A stretch of 64,000 bases of DNA from contig CADCII010000012.1 of the NCBI GenBank assembly GCA_902801515.1, positions 1-64,000 of the forward strand. The letters run 5' to 3'. Under the pieces are notes generated by a model. It saw only the letters and a list, made by a program, of their open reading frames with translations. It had not been told where the DNA came from and ran no database searches. Position 1 is the stretch's first letter. Each line of letters opens with the position of its first letter. This DNA comes from an uncultured Lachnospiraceae bacterium (lineage in GTDB: Bacteria > Bacillota > Clostridia > Lachnospirales > Lachnospiraceae). Below, piece by piece: positions 36,973 through 45,488 of the stretch. The position numbers and the translations under genes are program-made.

Positions 36973-39312
36973 ATGAGTGTTATGAAGACAGTATTTAGTA
37001 AAAACATAATAAAAACAGCATTGCTCAGTATACTGCTGGGCCTTTTAGTGATGGTTCTGTCCGGATGGACTATGGACGTATACGCCGCTTCCCGTGTTCC
37101 ACGCATGTCAGGGAGAAGGTTCGGGCGGGAACTGGCTAAGATGGTGGATGAACATGACGGATATGTAACCAAGGAAAAAGCAGCCAAAAACCCATTTTTA
37201 AGTTCAAGGCTGATTCTTAAATCCGCCAGTCAGACTGTAAATCCTTCTGAGTATGGAGCTGTAGATGCCATACAAGATCTTAACGGACATTATATACTGC
37301 AGTTTAAAACCTCTAAAGATGCAAGAAAAGCATTCAAAGAATTGAAAAAGGAACCGTCCACAGTATATGTGGAACCGGACAGGTATCTTTTTCCTGCAGC
37401 TTCCGCCAGTCAAAATAACGGTGCAATTGTGAGTTGGGGTGTCAGTGCCACAGGATCAGATAAATATGCCTGGTATCTGAATAAACTGGGAAAGACCGGT
37501 TCTGTCAAAATCGCAGTTCTTGATTCAGGAATTCGGAAAACACACGAACTGTTTACAGGTCGGCTGCTGTCGTCGGATTCTGATCATAATTATGAGCAGG
37601 ATTTTTACGACAAAGATGAAGATGCCACTGATGAATCCGGTCATGGGACTCAGGTTGCGGGAATTATCGCAGCCTGTACCAGTGATGTTCAGGGGATCCA
37701 CATTATTCCTGTCAGAGTGCTCGGGCGGAATAAGAGCGGGAAGGAAGTGACAAGTTTTTCTATATGTGCGACTGCTGTGGAGGAACTGGCAGGTTTTGTT
37801 GATGTTATGAACCTCAGTTTCGCAATGAGTACAATGATGATTAGTGAGTTATCAGATGAGCAATATACAAAGTGCATGTACATGGAAGAATGTATCGCTG
37901 CAGCAACACATAAGGGTACTGTTGTGGTGATTGCCGCGGGCAATAGCTCTGGCGATACACAAAATTATGCTCCCTCGAACATTCTTGATGAACAGGCACC
38001 CGGATGTATTGTTGTAAGTGCATGCAATCAGGACAGAACACCCCGTGCCAGCAGTAATTACGGCGAGGCTGTCGATCTTTCAGCTCCAGGTACAGACATT
38101 GTTACGAGTTCATATCAGTCCGACGTAAGTTACAAAACAAATTCAGGAACTTCATTTGCTGCGCCGCATGTCGCAGCAGCGGCTGCAATGCTGAAACTGA
38201 ACAATCCGTCGCTGACTCCGTATCAGATAGAAATCATGCTGGAGAACAGCTCATCGCCTCTGTCAATTCTCTCCTATCAGACAGGGAGAAACTATGGAAG
38301 CGGAATTCTCAGTTTGTCGAATCTGATTCCGGGAGAATACATCGATGCATATGAGCAGTATATAGTTGATAAAGAGGCGGCAGAGTCTGTAATGGAACTG
38401 ATCAGCGATCTTCCGACGCCTGTAACTCTTGCTGACAAGACAGCAGTAGAAGAAGCCCGTGAAGCTTGCGATGCATTGACTGCAGATCAGAAGGCACTGG
38501 TTACGAATCTGAATATTCTGACTGAGGCAGAAAACACTATAGCTAAACTTGAAGAAGATAAAGATGCCGCTCAGCCGGTCATAGACCAGATCAGTGCGCT
38601 GCCATCTTCTGATGATATTACTCTTGATGACAAAGCCGCCGTGGAAGCTGCGCGCGCAGCTTATGACGCCCTGACAGCGAATCAGAAGTCTATGGTTGAT
38701 AATGCTGACAGGCTTTCGGCAGCGGAAACAAAACTTCAGGAATTGATCAATGCGGCGGAGAAAGAAAAAGAACAGAAACAGACTGAATTTCAGAATAAAT
38801 ATCCCAGGTCAGATCCTAAGCCTAATGTCACATATCGCGTGCCCCTGAAAAAGAAGCAGAAGACAAAAGTTTTGAGAGTGATCGGGCTTGCGGACGGCGA
38901 TAAGGTTATCTCCTGGAAGTCTTCCAACAGGAAGAAGGCAAAAGTTACGGGGCAGGAGAGCGGTACATGCCTGATCAAAGCCGGTAAGAAGACGGGGAAA
39001 GTCAAGATTACTGCTCTGACTGCGAGTGGAAAGAAAGTTGTTTTCAAGCTGCGTATTCAGAGCGGCAAAGTGAAGACAAAGAAGATACGGATCGCGAAGC
39101 GCACGGTCAGGATCTCATTGGGCGAGACTTTTGCCCTGCAGCCTGAACGGTATCCGGTCACTTCAAAGCAGAAGATCACTTACAAATCACGGAATGAGTC
39201 TGTAGCAGCGGTAACAAAGAAAGGCGTCATCAGGGGAATATCTGAAGGGACGACTAAGGTTGTCATATACAGTGGAGACTGTAAGCTTAAGGTAAAGGTG
39301 ATCGTTGGCTGA
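36973..39312 (+). CDS. Secreted subtilisin-like serine protease (S8) with helical repeats and Ig-like domains
   Basis: The 779-residue protein has a signal peptide (about 1-39), an I9-type propeptide ending near residue 140, and an S8 catalytic domain. The catalytic residues are Asp184 in AVLDSG, His224 in SGHGTQVAG, Asn324 in AAGNSS and Ser394 in GTSFAAPHV. Two similar helical repeats of about 65 residues follow (about 463-600), each with a DALTANQK-like motif. Lysine-rich C-terminal Big_2-like Ig domains (about 625-779) end the protein. No LPXTG or surface-layer motif is seen, so attachment may rely on the basic Ig domains. Codon and base use looks more AT-rich than its neighbours, hinting at transfer or different selection. 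Confidence 0.9.
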   Translation: MSVMKTVFSKNIIKTALLSILLGLLVMVLSGWTMDVYAASRVPRMSGRRFGRELAKMVDEHDGYVTKEKAAKNPFLSSRLILKSASQTVNPSEYGAVDAIQDLNGHYILQFKTSKDARKAFKELKKEPSTVYVEPDRYLFPAASASQNNGAIVSWGVSATGSDKYAWYLNKLGKTGSVKIAVLDSGIRKTHELFTGRLLSSDSDHNYEQDFYDKDEDATDESGHGTQVAGIIAACTSDVQGIHIIPVRVLGRNKSGKEVTSFSICATAVEELAGFVDVMNLSFAMSTMMISELSDEQYTKCMYMEECIAAATHKGTVVVIAAGNSSGDTQNYAPSNILDEQAPGCIVVSACNQDRTPRASSNYGEAVDLSAPGTDIVTSSYQSDVSYKTNSGTSFAAPHVAAAAAMLKLNNPSLTPYQIEIMLENSSSPLSILSYQTGRNYGSGILSLSNLIPGEYIDAYEQYIVDKEAAESVMELISDLPTPVTLADKTAVEEAREACDALTADQKALVTNLNILTEAENTIAKLEEDKDAAQPVIDQISALPSSDDITLDDKAAVEAARAAYDALTANQKSMVDNADRLSAAETKLQELINAAEKEKEQKQTEFQNKYPRSDPKPNVTYRVPLKKKQKTKVLRVIGLADGDKVISWKSSNRKKAKVTGQESGTCLIKAGKKTGKVKITALTASGKKVVFKLRIQSGKVKTKKIRIAKRTVRISLGETFALQPERYPVTSKQKITYKSRNESVAAVTKKGVIRGISEGTTKVVIYSGDCKLKVKVIVG

Positions 39313-39336
39313 TCAATGAGTCTGCCTGTATATAGT

Positions 39337-39364
39337 TTGCATTGCATCTGAATTGATCTATAAT
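39337..39364 (+). promoter_or_regulatory. Promoter of the GH13 gene
   Basis: TTGCAT (39337-39342) and TATAAT (39359-39364) are 16 bp apart, about 42 bases before the start codon. Confidence 0.52.
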
Positions 39365-39406
39365 CATTGGTGACCGCGATGTTGTTCACCGGACCTGGAG
39401 GAGTTT

Positions 39407-41320
39407 ATGACAGTGAGTAAAGAATGGGATGCTGTTTTTACAAGAAGAGTCGAAAAAAACTACGACGAAATGAAATGGCTCTATTCAGAACTTTATTACG
39501 GCCATGAAGGTGCATTTGATTATTTCCTCTCTATGCTTTTCCGTAATTATTGTGAGAGGAAGCAGGAACTGAAAGACCTTGATAAGATCAGAGAAGAAAA
39601 ACCGGACTGGTATCGTGAGGATGAACTTGTAGGCATGCTCATGTACACACAGTGCTTTGCCGGCAATCTGAAGGGGGTCAAAAAGCATCTGAATTATATT
39701 CAGGAATGCGGGGTTAATTATCTTCATCTGATGCCCCTGCTGCAGAGCCCGGTAGGCCGCAGTGACGGCGGCTATGCGGTCTCTGATTTCCGTGCCGTTG
39801 AACCTGCCCTGGGAACCATGAAGGATCTGGAAGCACTGGCGGATGCCTGCCATGACAGGAATATGAGCGTCTGCCTTGACTTTGTCATGAACCACACCAG
39901 TGAAGAACATGAATGGGCGAAAAAAGCACGCGAAGGGTTGAAAGAGTACCAGGACCGGTATTATTTCTTTGATAACTGGAGCATTCCAAATGAATTCGAG
40001 AAAACAGTGCCCCAGGTGTTTCCGCAGACAGCTCCCGGCAATTTCAGCTGGTGCAGTGAACTGCAGAAGGTCGTCATGACCACTTTTTATCCCTATCAGT
40101 GGGACCTTAATTACTGGAATCCGACGGTCTTCAATGATATGACCGACAACATGCTGTATCTGTGCAACAAGGGAATTGATGTGATCCGGCTTGACGCTGT
40201 GCCGTATATCTGGAAGCAGCTCGGAAGTCCGTGCAGGAATCTTCCCCAGGTGCACACACTGGTCCGACTCATGAGAATGGCTGCCGAGATCGTATGTCCC
40301 GGTACGCTGCTCCTGGGAGAGGTCGTAATGGAACCGTCCAAGGTTGTGCCTTATTTCGGTACAGTCGAGAAACCGGAATGCCATATCCTCTATAATGTGA
40401 CAACGATGGCCAGTACCTGGCATACCGTCGCGACTCACGACGTGCGGCTTCTCAAGCATCAGCTGGGAATGGTCTTTGCGCTTCCCAAACAGTATACTTT
40501 CCTGAACTACCTCAGGTGTCATGATGATATCGGGTGGGGGCTGGATTATGAATTCCTGAAGCAGTTCGGCGTTGACGAAGCAGCCCACAAAAAGTTTTTA
40601 AATGACTATTTCCGCGGTTATATCTTCCTGTCAGACGCAAGGGGTGAGCTGTATAATGACGATCCCAGGCTGAAGGACGCAAGGCTTTGCGGCACAACAG
40701 CTTCTCTGTGCGGCGTCGAGGCCGCTCTCTATGAGCAGGATGAGATGAAGACGGACAGGACGCTGAGACTTGATATCATGCTCCATGCGTTCCTGTTTAC
40801 GCAGAGCGGAATCCCTGTGCTGTATTCGGGAGATGAGATCGCGCAGCTCAATGATTATACCTACCATGAAGATCCTCTGAAGAGAGAAGATTCACGCTAT
40901 CTGCACCGCGGAAGCCTGAACTGGGAAGACGCGAAAAAGCGCAGGAAGAAGACCTCTGTCCAGGGCAGGATGTTCAGCGCAATCAGAAAACTGGAGAAGA
41001 TCCACAGCGAACATAAGGTGTTTGACAACGCAGCGGATATCTGGATCGTTGAGACATATAATGATCATGTTCTCGGAATCGGAAGATATATGAACGGCGA
41101 GAAACTGATCGCGCTCTTTAATTTCAGCAGTTATGATGAGACTGCGTGGATCAATGAGCCGGAAGAGTACACAGATCTGATGACAGGTCTTCCCAGAGAG
41201 GCGAAGGCTGTCGGGATACCGGCCGGGGATTTTACCTGGCTGTATACCAGGTACGATGAAGTAAATGAAACCGCCGAAGCTGACATTGCTGATGCTGACA
41301 GTAAACTTGAGACCGAATGA
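39407..41320 (+). CDS. Amylosucrase-like GH13 (subfamily 4) enzyme
   Basis: The 637-residue protein has the all-helical N-terminal domain of amylosucrases, then an (alpha/beta)8 barrel. The nucleophile is Asp263 in VIRLDAVPYIWKQ, the acid/base is Glu305 in LLGEVV, and Asp373 lies in LRCHDDIGWG; the last motif is typical of GH13_4. Amylosucrases build alpha-1,4-glucan from sucrose, while close relatives only hydrolyse sucrose. No signal peptide is seen, so it is cytoplasmic. GGAGGAG precedes the ATG. A terminator follows the stop, so it is its own unit. No sucrose transporter or glycogen gene is adjacent. The exact reaction is uncertain. Confidence 0.85.
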   Translation: MTVSKEWDAVFTRRVEKNYDEMKWLYSELYYGHEGAFDYFLSMLFRNYCERKQELKDLDKIREEKPDWYREDELVGMLMYTQCFAGNLKGVKKHLNYIQECGVNYLHLMPLLQSPVGRSDGGYAVSDFRAVEPALGTMKDLEALADACHDRNMSVCLDFVMNHTSEEHEWAKKAREGLKEYQDRYYFFDNWSIPNEFEKTVPQVFPQTAPGNFSWCSELQKVVMTTFYPYQWDLNYWNPTVFNDMTDNMLYLCNKGIDVIRLDAVPYIWKQLGSPCRNLPQVHTLVRLMRMAAEIVCPGTLLLGEVVMEPSKVVPYFGTVEKPECHILYNVTTMASTWHTVATHDVRLLKHQLGMVFALPKQYTFLNYLRCHDDIGWGLDYEFLKQFGVDEAAHKKFLNDYFRGYIFLSDARGELYNDDPRLKDARLCGTTASLCGVEAALYEQDEMKTDRTLRLDIMLHAFLFTQSGIPVLYSGDEIAQLNDYTYHEDPLKREDSRYLHRGSLNWEDAKKRRKKTSVQGRMFSAIRKLEKIHSEHKVFDNAADIWIVETYNDHVLGIGRYMNGEKLIALFNFSSYDETAWINEPEEYTDLMTGLPREAKAVGIPAGDFTWLYTRYDEVNETAEADIADADSKLETE

Positions 41321-41360
41321 TTCAGTGAACAGGCAGATCGTGACGGTACAGCAGATATCA

Positions 41361-41411
41361 GATCCCGGTGTCCGGTCTGCCTCGGCAGATCTGAGGCCGG
41401 GATCATTTTCA
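41361..41411 (+). terminator. Terminator after the GH13 gene
   Basis: GATCCCGG (41361-41368) pairs with CCGGGATC (41397-41404), enclosing an inner TCTGCC/GGCAGA stem, and is followed by ATTTTC. Confidence 0.68.
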
Positions 41412-41448
41412 AAACTTCGCTTTAGGACAGATCATATGAGGGATTGCC

Positions 41449-42456
41449 ATGACTATCAGAGAGCAGGCTGAAAAAAGAGAATATGAATTCCTGAGCAGAT
41501 ATGCCGCGCACAGTTCCGACAGTCTTGGACGTGACAGGGACGAAGTGCAGGATGATATCCGTACGGTCTACCAGAGAGACAGGGACCGGATCATCCACAG
41601 TAAGTCCTTTCGACGACTGAAACATAAGACGCAGGTATTCATCGCTCCGATAGGCGATCATTACAGGACGCGCCTGACTCATACACTGGAGGTTTCGCAG
41701 CTGTCGAGGACGGTGTCAAGGGCCCTTCGTCTCAATGATGACCTGACGGAGGCAATCGCTCTTGGCCATGATCTGGGACATACTCCATTTGGCCATGCGG
41801 GAGAGAGAGCGCTCAATGAAGTCTGCCCGTTTGGTTTCAGACATTACGAACAGAGTATCCGTGTGGTGGAAAAACTGGAAAGAGACGGGAACGGACTGAA
41901 CCTGACAAGAGAGGTCAGGGATGGGATCCTGAATCACCAGTGGAATCTGCGCCCTTCCACGCTGGAAGGACAGATCGTACGCTTCTGTGATAAGATCGCG
42001 TATATCAATCATGATATCGATGATGCGGAGAGAGCCGGGATCATGACAGAAGAAGACATCCCGGACCGGTTCAGAAAGTCCCTTGGAGGAAGTACGAAGG
42101 AGAGGCTTGATACACTGATCAACGATATCATTTACCAGAGCATTGATTCGGATGAGATCCATATGTCTCCGGATATTAAGAAAGAGATGGAGGATCTTCG
42201 GCATTTCATGTATGAGAATCTCTACACGGACAGTATCGCGAAGATTGAGGAAAAGAAGGTTCCGGTACTTCTCAAGATACTGTACCAGTATTATGAGCAG
42301 CATATTGACGAGATGCCGGATGAATATGTGCAGCTCATCAGTAATGGAGAGGCGGAACCGAGGGTTGTATGTGACTACATCTCGGGTATGACGGATCCAT
42401 ACGCCGTTCAGAAGTTTGAGGAACTCTTTATCCCCAAGAGCTGGCCAAAGCAATAA
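41449..42456 (+). CDS. dgt: Deoxyguanosinetriphosphate triphosphohydrolase-like protein
   Basis: The 335-residue HD-domain protein has RLTHTLEVSQLSRTVSRAL, LGHDLGHTPFGHAGERAL and a later AYINHDIDDA that supply the metal-binding His/Asp residues. Family members remove triphosphate from dNTPs. The gene is 12 bp upstream of dnaG, the standard clostridial arrangement. Confidence 0.92.
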   Translation: MTIREQAEKREYEFLSRYAAHSSDSLGRDRDEVQDDIRTVYQRDRDRIIHSKSFRRLKHKTQVFIAPIGDHYRTRLTHTLEVSQLSRTVSRALRLNDDLTEAIALGHDLGHTPFGHAGERALNEVCPFGFRHYEQSIRVVEKLERDGNGLNLTREVRDGILNHQWNLRPSTLEGQIVRFCDKIAYINHDIDDAERAGIMTEEDIPDRFRKSLGGSTKERLDTLINDIIYQSIDSDEIHMSPDIKKEMEDLRHFMYENLYTDSIAKIEEKKVPVLLKILYQYYEQHIDEMPDEYVQLISNGEAEPRVVCDYISGMTDPYAVQKFEELFIPKSWPKQ

Positions 42457-42468
42457 CAGGGAGTTTAT

Positions 42469-44451
42469 ATGTATTATTCTGATGAAGTGATCGATCAGGT
42501 ACGCAGTGCCAATGACATAGTTGACGTCATCGGGCAGAGTGTGGCTCTTAAACGGGGCGGCAGCAATTATATCGGCCTGTGCCCGTTTCACAATGAGAAG
42601 ACGCCTTCTTTCTCTGTGTCCAGGCAGAAGCAGATGTATTATTGCTTTGGCTGTCATAAAGGGGGAAATGTCATCACCTTCGTGGAAGAATATAATAACA
42701 TGAACTTCACGGAAGCTATGCAGTATCTGGCAGACCGCGCGGGGATCAGGCTTCCGGAGAGAGAGATCACTGCGGCGGAGAGGCGCAGCCAGACGGAGCG
42801 CAGTGAACTTCGTGATGTCAATAAGCTGGCAGGGACTTATTATTATTACAGTCTCAGGTCTGCAGCCGGAAAACCGGGCATGGATTATCTGACAGGGAGA
42901 GGGCTCTCTGAGGGTACCATGAAATCATTTGCTCTGGGTTTTGCCCCGAAAACCCCGTCAGACGGACTGTATCGTTTTCTGAAGTCAAAGGACGTGAGTG
43001 ACGACCTGCTCAGACGAAGCGGGCTCATGAATGTGGATGAGCGCAGAGGAACGATGTATGACAAGTTCTGGAACCGGGTCATTTTCCCGATCATGGACAC
43101 ATCGGACCGGATCATCGGCTTCGGCGGAAGAGTAATGGGAGACGGCAAACCGAAGTATCTCAATTCTCCGGAGACGAAGATATTTGACAAGAGCCGCAAT
43201 CTGTATGCCCTGAATATCGCGAGAAAGACAAGGGAGCACTACCTGATCCTCTGCGAGGGCTATATGGATGTGATCTCGATGCACCAGGCAGGATTCACCA
43301 ACGCAGTGGCATCCCTCGGAACGTCACTGACTCCCGGACACTGTGCATTACTTTCCAGATACACGAAGAATGTGATTCTCAGCTATGACTCGGACCGTGC
43401 CGGAGTCAATGCGGCGCTGCGGGCGATCCCGATGCTCCGCAGGGCAGGGATCACTCCGAAGATCCTGAACCTGGAACCGTATAAGGATCCGGATGAGTTC
43501 ATCAAAGCGCTCGGACATGACGCTATGGAAGAGCGTCTCAAAAATGCACAGAATGCTCTCATGTTTGAGATCGCCGCTGCAAAGCGGGAATATGACCTGG
43601 ATGATCCCGACGGGAAGACACAGTTTTTTGAGCGTGCGGCGGGCATGATCGCTGATCTTGAGACGGAGATGGAGAGGCAGAATTATATCGACGCGGTCAG
43701 CCGTGAATACATGGTTGAAAAGCGGATGCTTCAGGAACTGGTCAACCGCCGGCTGGTGCTGGGAGCGGCCGGGCTTGGCAGGCAGCAGGGCACAGATGTA
43801 TCTGGAACTGCTGAACACAGACCGGAATCACCTGCTCTCAGGCAGCGGGAGATGAATCTTAGTGATGGTGAGGAAGAGTATCCTGACGAGTATGATCCCC
43901 AGAGCGGGTATGATCCGGAAGATCCATTTGCCTATTACGGGATCGGACAGGATGCAGATTTCTACGAAGACTCTGCGACAGGTGCCATGTACCAGGCGCC
44001 TCCGACCGCCTCGAGAAATAACCGGCTCGGGAACGTAAAGCAGCAGGGGGAGACGATATCCCGGCAGCTTCTGCTCAACTATATAACGCAGTATCCGGCG
44101 GTATACGATACTGTAAAAAAGTATGTATCATCTGATGATTACGGCGATAAAGACAGTCTGACGGCAAAGGCCGCGGAACTGATCTATGAGCAGATGGAGA
44201 AGAACGGAAAAGTGGATGAAGCTGCTGTGCTGTCGCGCTTTCCGGATGCTTCAGATCAGACTGTGATTGCCGGACTGTTTCATACACTGGATCCGGCATC
44301 GACCACGGCAGAGCGTGAGAAGGCGGTCAGGGAGACGCTGCTCAAGGTGTACCAGGCGGCGGCAGATCCGTCTTCAGGCGACCTGAAGGCAGCGGTGGAG
44401 CGAAAAAACAAGGAGGCAGAACTCAGGAAACTGAAGATTGTTCTGGGGTGA
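42469..44451 (+). CDS. dnaG: DNA primase DnaG
   Basis: The 660-residue primase begins with a CHC2 zinc finger (Cys38, His41, Cys59, Cys62). The catalytic core has RVIFPIMDTSDRIIGFGGRV and the TOPRIM segment LILCEGYMDV. A C-terminal helicase-binding domain ends the protein. Between core and C-terminal domain is an acidic, Tyr/Pro-rich linker (about 430-530), which makes the protein some 60 residues longer than usual. It is coupled to dgt. The sigma factor gene rpoD, normally next, is not present; trmK follows after 68 bp. Confidence 0.95.
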   Translation: MYYSDEVIDQVRSANDIVDVIGQSVALKRGGSNYIGLCPFHNEKTPSFSVSRQKQMYYCFGCHKGGNVITFVEEYNNMNFTEAMQYLADRAGIRLPEREITAAERRSQTERSELRDVNKLAGTYYYYSLRSAAGKPGMDYLTGRGLSEGTMKSFALGFAPKTPSDGLYRFLKSKDVSDDLLRRSGLMNVDERRGTMYDKFWNRVIFPIMDTSDRIIGFGGRVMGDGKPKYLNSPETKIFDKSRNLYALNIARKTREHYLILCEGYMDVISMHQAGFTNAVASLGTSLTPGHCALLSRYTKNVILSYDSDRAGVNAALRAIPMLRRAGITPKILNLEPYKDPDEFIKALGHDAMEERLKNAQNALMFEIAAAKREYDLDDPDGKTQFFERAAGMIADLETEMERQNYIDAVSREYMVEKRMLQELVNRRLVLGAAGLGRQQGTDVSGTAEHRPESPALRQREMNLSDGEEEYPDEYDPQSGYDPEDPFAYYGIGQDADFYEDSATGAMYQAPPTASRNNRLGNVKQQGETISRQLLLNYITQYPAVYDTVKKYVSSDDYGDKDSLTAKAAELIYEQMEKNGKVDEAAVLSRFPDASDQTVIAGLFHTLDPASTTAEREKAVRETLLKVYQAAADPSSGDLKAAVERKNKEAELRKLKIVLG

Positions 44452-44519
44452 TCTGAGGACATTCTGATTTCGGGCAGAAATGAACACTGTTCCGGAGGTT
44501 TCTGTCAGGAAGGAGACTT

Positions 44520-45221
44520 ATGATATTATCAGACCGGCTCAGCGCGGCTGCGTCTATGGTGACCCGTGGATACCGGCTGGCAGATATCGGAACCGATCAC
44601 GGGTTTGTCCCGATATGGCTTGTCAGGAACGGTGTCATACCGTCGGCGGTCGCGATGGACGTAAACAGGGGGCCGCTGGAAAGAGCAAGAGAGCACATAA
44701 CTCAGGCAGGCCTGGAAGCATATATCCGGACACGACTCTCAGACGGTCTGGCAGGACTTCGCCAAGGAGAGGCGGACAGTATTCTGATCGCCGGAATGGG
44801 CGGGGCACTGACGCTGCGCATTCTTGAGAAAGATCCCCCACAAAGCCTTGGGGCAGCGGAGCTCATCCTTCAGCCACAGTCAGAGATCAGCAAAGTGAGA
44901 GAGTATCTGTGTACATCCGGCTGGAAGATCGATGCGGAGGACATGGTGCTGGAAGACGGAAAGTACTATCCGATGATGCACTGCATCCGCGGAGAGATGA
45001 CGCTTACTCCGGAAGAGGCTGAATTCGGACCATGCCTGATCGCGTCAGGCCATCCGGTTCTGAGGAAGTATCTCGCATTCCGGGAGAAAGTACTCAGCGA
45101 TAATCTGGAGAGCCTTCAGAGAAGCGAATCAGACCGAGCACAAGCCAGGAGAGAGCAGATCATACAGCAGACAGAGCAGATCCGCAGCCTCAGACAGAGC
45201 TTTGAAGACAAAGAAACCTGA
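44520..45221 (+). CDS. trmK: tRNA (adenine(22)-N1)-methyltransferase
   Basis: The 233-residue SAM-dependent enzyme has LADIGTDHGFVPIWL (motif I, 22-28 core), IAGMGGALTLRIL and LILQPQSE, the TrmK pattern. A C-terminal coiled coil of about 55 residues completes the family architecture. The enzyme methylates A22 in the D-loop of certain tRNAs. AAGGAG lies six bases before the ATG. The nif3-like gene that often follows trmK is absent; a convergent tRNA gene comes next. Confidence 0.93.
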   Translation: MILSDRLSAAASMVTRGYRLADIGTDHGFVPIWLVRNGVIPSAVAMDVNRGPLERAREHITQAGLEAYIRTRLSDGLAGLRQGEADSILIAGMGGALTLRILEKDPPQSLGAAELILQPQSEISKVREYLCTSGWKIDAEDMVLEDGKYYPMMHCIRGEMTLTPEEAEFGPCLIASGHPVLRKYLAFREKVLSDNLESLQRSESDRAQARREQIIQQTEQIRSLRQSFEDKET

Positions 45222-45264
45222 TCAGGCGGTAATCAGCATCCGCCCGCCGGAAAATATGGAACAG

Positions 45265-45294
45265 AAAAAACCTTGCCGTCCGGCAAGGTTTTTT
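45265..45294. terminator. Bidirectional terminator between trmK and tRNA-Ala
   Basis: CCTTGCCG and CGGCAAGG with a two-base centre, extended by AAAAAA and TTTTTT, form a symmetrical hairpin. It ends trmK on the plus strand and the tRNA on the minus strand. Confidence 0.87.
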
Positions 45295-45296
45295 CA

Positions 45297-45369
45297 TGGA
45301 GCATATGGGATTCGAACCCACGACCTTTTGAATGCCATTCAAACGCGCTCCCAACTGCGCTAATGCCCC
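45297..45369 (-). tRNA. tRNA-Ala, anticodon GGC
   Basis: The 73-nt minus-strand sequence folds as a full cloverleaf. The acceptor stem is GGGGCAT / ATGCTCC, the anticodon stem TTTGA / TCAAA encloses loop ATGGCAT with anticodon GGC, and the T arm GTGGG-TTCGAAT-CCCAT is standard. The third acceptor pair is G3-U70, the identity element for alanine. The discriminator base is A. The 3' CCA is not encoded. It is read from its own promoter and ends at the bidirectional terminator. Confidence 0.95.
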
Positions 45370-45381
45370 GTAACGAGATTG

Positions 45382-45410
45382 AGTATATCAAAGCAATGGC
45401 AAACTTGCAA
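45382..45410 (-). promoter_or_regulatory. tRNA-Ala promoter (shares its -35 with the divergent kinase promoter)
   Basis: On the minus strand TTGCAA (45405-45410) and TATACT (complement of 45382-45387) are exactly 17 bp apart, with transcription expected to start a few bases before the tRNA. Confidence 0.65.
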
Positions 45411-45433
45411 GAAGTCTTTTTCTCCAGTATACT
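45405..45433 (+). promoter_or_regulatory. Nucleoside kinase promoter (shares its -35 with the tRNA-Ala promoter)
   Basis: On the plus strand the same palindromic TTGCAA (45405-45410) is followed after 17 bp by TATACT (45428-45433). The two promoters are mirror images around the -35 hexamer. Confidence 0.6.
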
Positions 45434-45488
45434 TTTCCCTGTAGGCTTGTTTACACAATATCGGCCATAAAGAACTACGGGGGGAGAT

